Below, piece by piece: positions 11,255 to 12,777 of a DNA stretch of 12,777 nucleotides; the first letter of the stretch is position 1, and each line of letters opens with the position of its first letter. The DNA is taken from the NCBI GenBank assembly GCA_001275005.1, contig JWZX01000234.1:1-12777 (forward strand), given 5' to 3'. The DNA comes from Chrysochromulina tobinii (lineage: Eukaryota; Haptophyta; Prymnesiales; Chrysochromulinaceae). The notes under the pieces were generated by a model. That model was not told the origin of the DNA, did not search any database, and saw only the letters and a program-made list of their open reading frames with translations. The position numbers were made by a program, and so were the translations under genes.

Positions 11255-12777
11255 TTATTGTTTGAGCTTCGTCAGCTCGTCCTGGAGCGCGCGCAGCCGC
11301 TCCTTGTCATCATCTCGCTGCCGCTTGAGCTCGCGGGAGATCCCCTTGAATTTATCTCGCTCCATCTCCGCAGCCGAGAGCATCTCCTTCAGCTTGGCTT
11401 CCTCGGCGGACGCGCCGTTCGAGGTGATCGCCGGAGCCTGGACCTCCTTCATAGCCACCTCGGCGGCTTGGGCGGCCGCCTTGGCCACATCACGCTCGGC
11501 TTCGGCGGCGGCAAGCTTTTCTGCCAGCCGCTCAACCTCAGCGGTCGCCTCGGCTGCCACTTTGGCCTCACTCAACGCCGCCGCCTCGCGCAACGCCGCC
11601 AACTCTTCGCGTGCCGCCGCCGCCTGCTGCTGCGCCGTCGTGAGCTCATTCTGAGCCGCCGCCGCCGCCTGCTGCTGCGCTGCGGCCGCCTTTGCAGCCT
11701 CTGCCGCCGCCTCCGCAAGCGCCTCAGCACGTGCCTGCGCCCGCGCCGTGGCAAGCGCATCTTCCGACATCGTGGCTTGGGCGGCCGCCTTGGCCACATC
11801 ACGCTCGGCCTCGGCGGCAGCGAGTTTCTCTGCCAGCCGCTCAACCTCAGCGGTCGCCTCGGCTGCCACTTTGGCCTCGCTCAACGCCGCCGCCTCGCGC
11901 AACGCCGCCAACTCCTCGCGTGCCGCCGCCGCCGCCGCCGCCTCCACTCTCGCGGCCGCCTCTGCCTCCGACTTGGCCGCTGCCATCGCCGCAGCCTCTG
12001 CCGCCGCCTCCGCCAGCGCTTCCGCCCGTGCCTGCTCGCGCGCCGTCGCGAGCGCCTCTGCGGAAGCCACCGATGGCACTAGTGCTGCCGCGGCTGCGCC
12101 CTCTGCCAGGTCGGCTCGTCCGGCCGCGGCTGGCGTGGCGGCGGCGGCGGCCATGGCGGCGGCGGCTGTGGCGGCGGCGAGCGCGGCGCGAGCCTCGTCG
12201 AGCGCGGCGCGTGCTTCGTCACGCTGATGAGCGGCCTCATCACGCCCTCGCTCCGCCGCCTCCTTGGCGCTCACCACGGCGCTCAACTCGGCGCTCATCT
12301 CGGCGCTCAACGCCGCCTCGTGCTGCTCGGGGGCGGCTGCCGACGGCGCCGCCGCCGCGTGCGCCTCCACCGTCCCGAGGAGCTCGAGATTAGTGCGCTT
12401 CGCAAGCAAGCTCCCGCCGCCATCGAGCCGTAGATGCTCGCGGCCCTCCTGCTGGCGCCCGCTGAGCACTCCGAGCTTGCCGTTGTGCTGCGCCGCCGCT
12501 TTGAGCCCATGTACGCGCACATGCGCCCCGGCCACCCAACCGGTGAGAGGCGAGAGTGGAGTGCTGTTGACGAACCCCTCGGCGCCGGCTGGCGCACTCG
12601 CCGGCGCCAGCGAATCATCGGCCCCTGATCTCCCCGATCTCCCCAATCTCCCCTGGAGCTCGTCACGCTGCATCTCGAGCTCGCGCGCGATCTCCTTGAA
12701 TCTGGCCAAGTCGGCCTCAAGGGACCTTCGCTGCTCTGCCTCCACCGCCGCCTGCGCCGCCGCCTGCGCCGCCGCCT
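11255..12777 (-). CDS. Ala/Glu-rich coiled-coil protein with NG/SH3-like module (partial)
   Basis: The frame ends at TAA 11257-11255 and stays open to the right edge, where (Ala-Ala-Ala-Gln) units run on; the GTG at 12745 is an internal Val codon, so the start is outside the window. Counting from that GTG, residues 74-123 read VRVHGLKAAAQHNGKLGVLS and end LLAKRTNLELL. This fits the V.L.GL....NG..G.......GR..V.L..G....+.+NL module that recurs in microalgal proteins, probably a small SH3-like barrel of unknown ligand. From about residue 145 to the C-terminus it is a long heptad-like Ala/Glu/Arg helix, expected to form a coiled coil. Two blocks are duplicated, and an F-K-x-I-x-R-E-L-x-x-Q-R-D segment near residue 16 recurs near residue 468. 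Such proteins usually act as structural or scaffolding rods. No enzyme motif is seen. Confidence 0.75.
   Translation of the reverse strand, partial: AAAQAAAQAAVEAEQRRSLEADLARFKEIARELEMQRDELQGRLGRSGRSGADDSLAPASAPAGAEGFVNSTPLSPLTGWVAGAHVRVHGLKAAAQHNGKLGVLSGRQQEGREHLRLDGGGSLLAKRTNLELLGTVEAHAAAAPSAAAPEQHEAALSAEMSAELSAVVSAKEAAERGRDEAAHQRDEARAALDEARAALAAATAAAAMAAAAATPAAAGRADLAEGAAAAALVPSVASAEALATAREQARAEALAEAAAEAAAMAAAKSEAEAAARVEAAAAAAAREELAALREAAALSEAKVAAEATAEVERLAEKLAAAEAERDVAKAAAQATMSEDALATARAQARAEALAEAAAEAAKAAAAQQQAAAAAQNELTTAQQQAAAAREELAALREAAALSEAKVAAEATAEVERLAEKLAAAEAERDVAKAAAQAAEVAMKEVQAPAITSNGASAEEAKLKEMLSAAEMERDKFKGISRELKRQRDDDKERLRALQDELTKLKQ
11466..11624. repeat. Coiled-coil duplication, copy A
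   Basis: This segment aligns with 11775-11933 at an offset of exactly 309 bp (103 codons). It encodes REELAALREAAALSEAKVAA and the following 27 or so residues through ERDVAKAAAQA. Only seven base differences are seen over about 158 bp, and all are synonymous. Confidence 0.9.
11775..11933. repeat. Coiled-coil duplication, copy B
   Basis: Partner of 11466-11624. Further upstream in the coding direction, both copies are joined to a related (D/E)ALATAR-QARAEALAEAAAEAA segment (around 11700-11760 and 12000-12060), so the duplicated unit is about 103 residues with one well conserved half and one more diverged half. Confidence 0.9.

Noticed and set aside
11258-12393. Plus-strand and alternate-frame open reading frames over the coiled-coil gene
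   Set aside because: Their composition (poly-Ala/Ser, poly-Arg or poly-Pro) is just the repetitive coding sequence read in other frames.
1-12777. A bacterial or phage-type defence or mobile system
   Set aside because: The recognisable families are eukaryotic, intron signals are present, and there is no recombinase, transposase, CRISPR-like array or toxin-antitoxin arrangement.

Overview
This window looks like nuclear DNA of a GC-rich unicellular eukaryote, most likely a microalga such as a haptophyte or a similar protist. The reasons are the protein families (a kinesin motor, a eukaryote-type THUMP methyltransferase, an ankyrin-repeat protein, a C2-domain protein, an LYR-like protein and an algal-style NG/SH3-like module on an Ala-rich coiled coil), two GTGCGC splice donors, and dense low-complexity GC repeats. 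The extreme GC content also keeps long antisense frames open; these were ignored. I see no rRNA, tRNA, CRISPR array or transposon gene. The exact lineage is an inference.

Layout. Left part, minus strand: the first exon of an ankyrin-repeat gene (298 down to about 83, running off the left edge); a 1.1 kb gap; a weakly FHA-like protein (2185-1412); a 0.5 kb gap with a 36-bp tandem repeat; a divergent kinesin (5073-2710); a THUMP/UPF0020 RNA methyltransferase with one probable in-frame intron (7473-5248); and a membrane-anchored histidine-phosphatase (phosphoglycerate-mutase-like) protein (8809-7736). A 200-bp divergent intergenic region (8810-9009) separates this block from two plus-strand genes: a C2-domain protein (9010-10176) and a small LYR-like protein (10324-10758). 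A 0.5 kb convergent gap with a nested inverted repeat follows. The right end is a minus-strand Ala-rich coiled-coil protein (11255 to beyond 12777) with internal duplications.

Several reading frames open at GTG or TTG. Because these are probably nuclear genes, starts were moved to the first plausible in-frame ATG, and alternatives are given. The genes do not form an obvious pathway; the arrangement looks like ordinary compact protist gene packing. I found no convincing new multi-gene system. The most interesting points are the kinesin architecture (F-box-like N-terminus and a roughly 150-residue insertion inside the motor), the 141-bp in-frame intron flanked by an 11-bp near-direct repeat, the zinc-ribbon-like tail on the methyltransferase, and the synonymous-only divergence between duplicated coiled-coil blocks.
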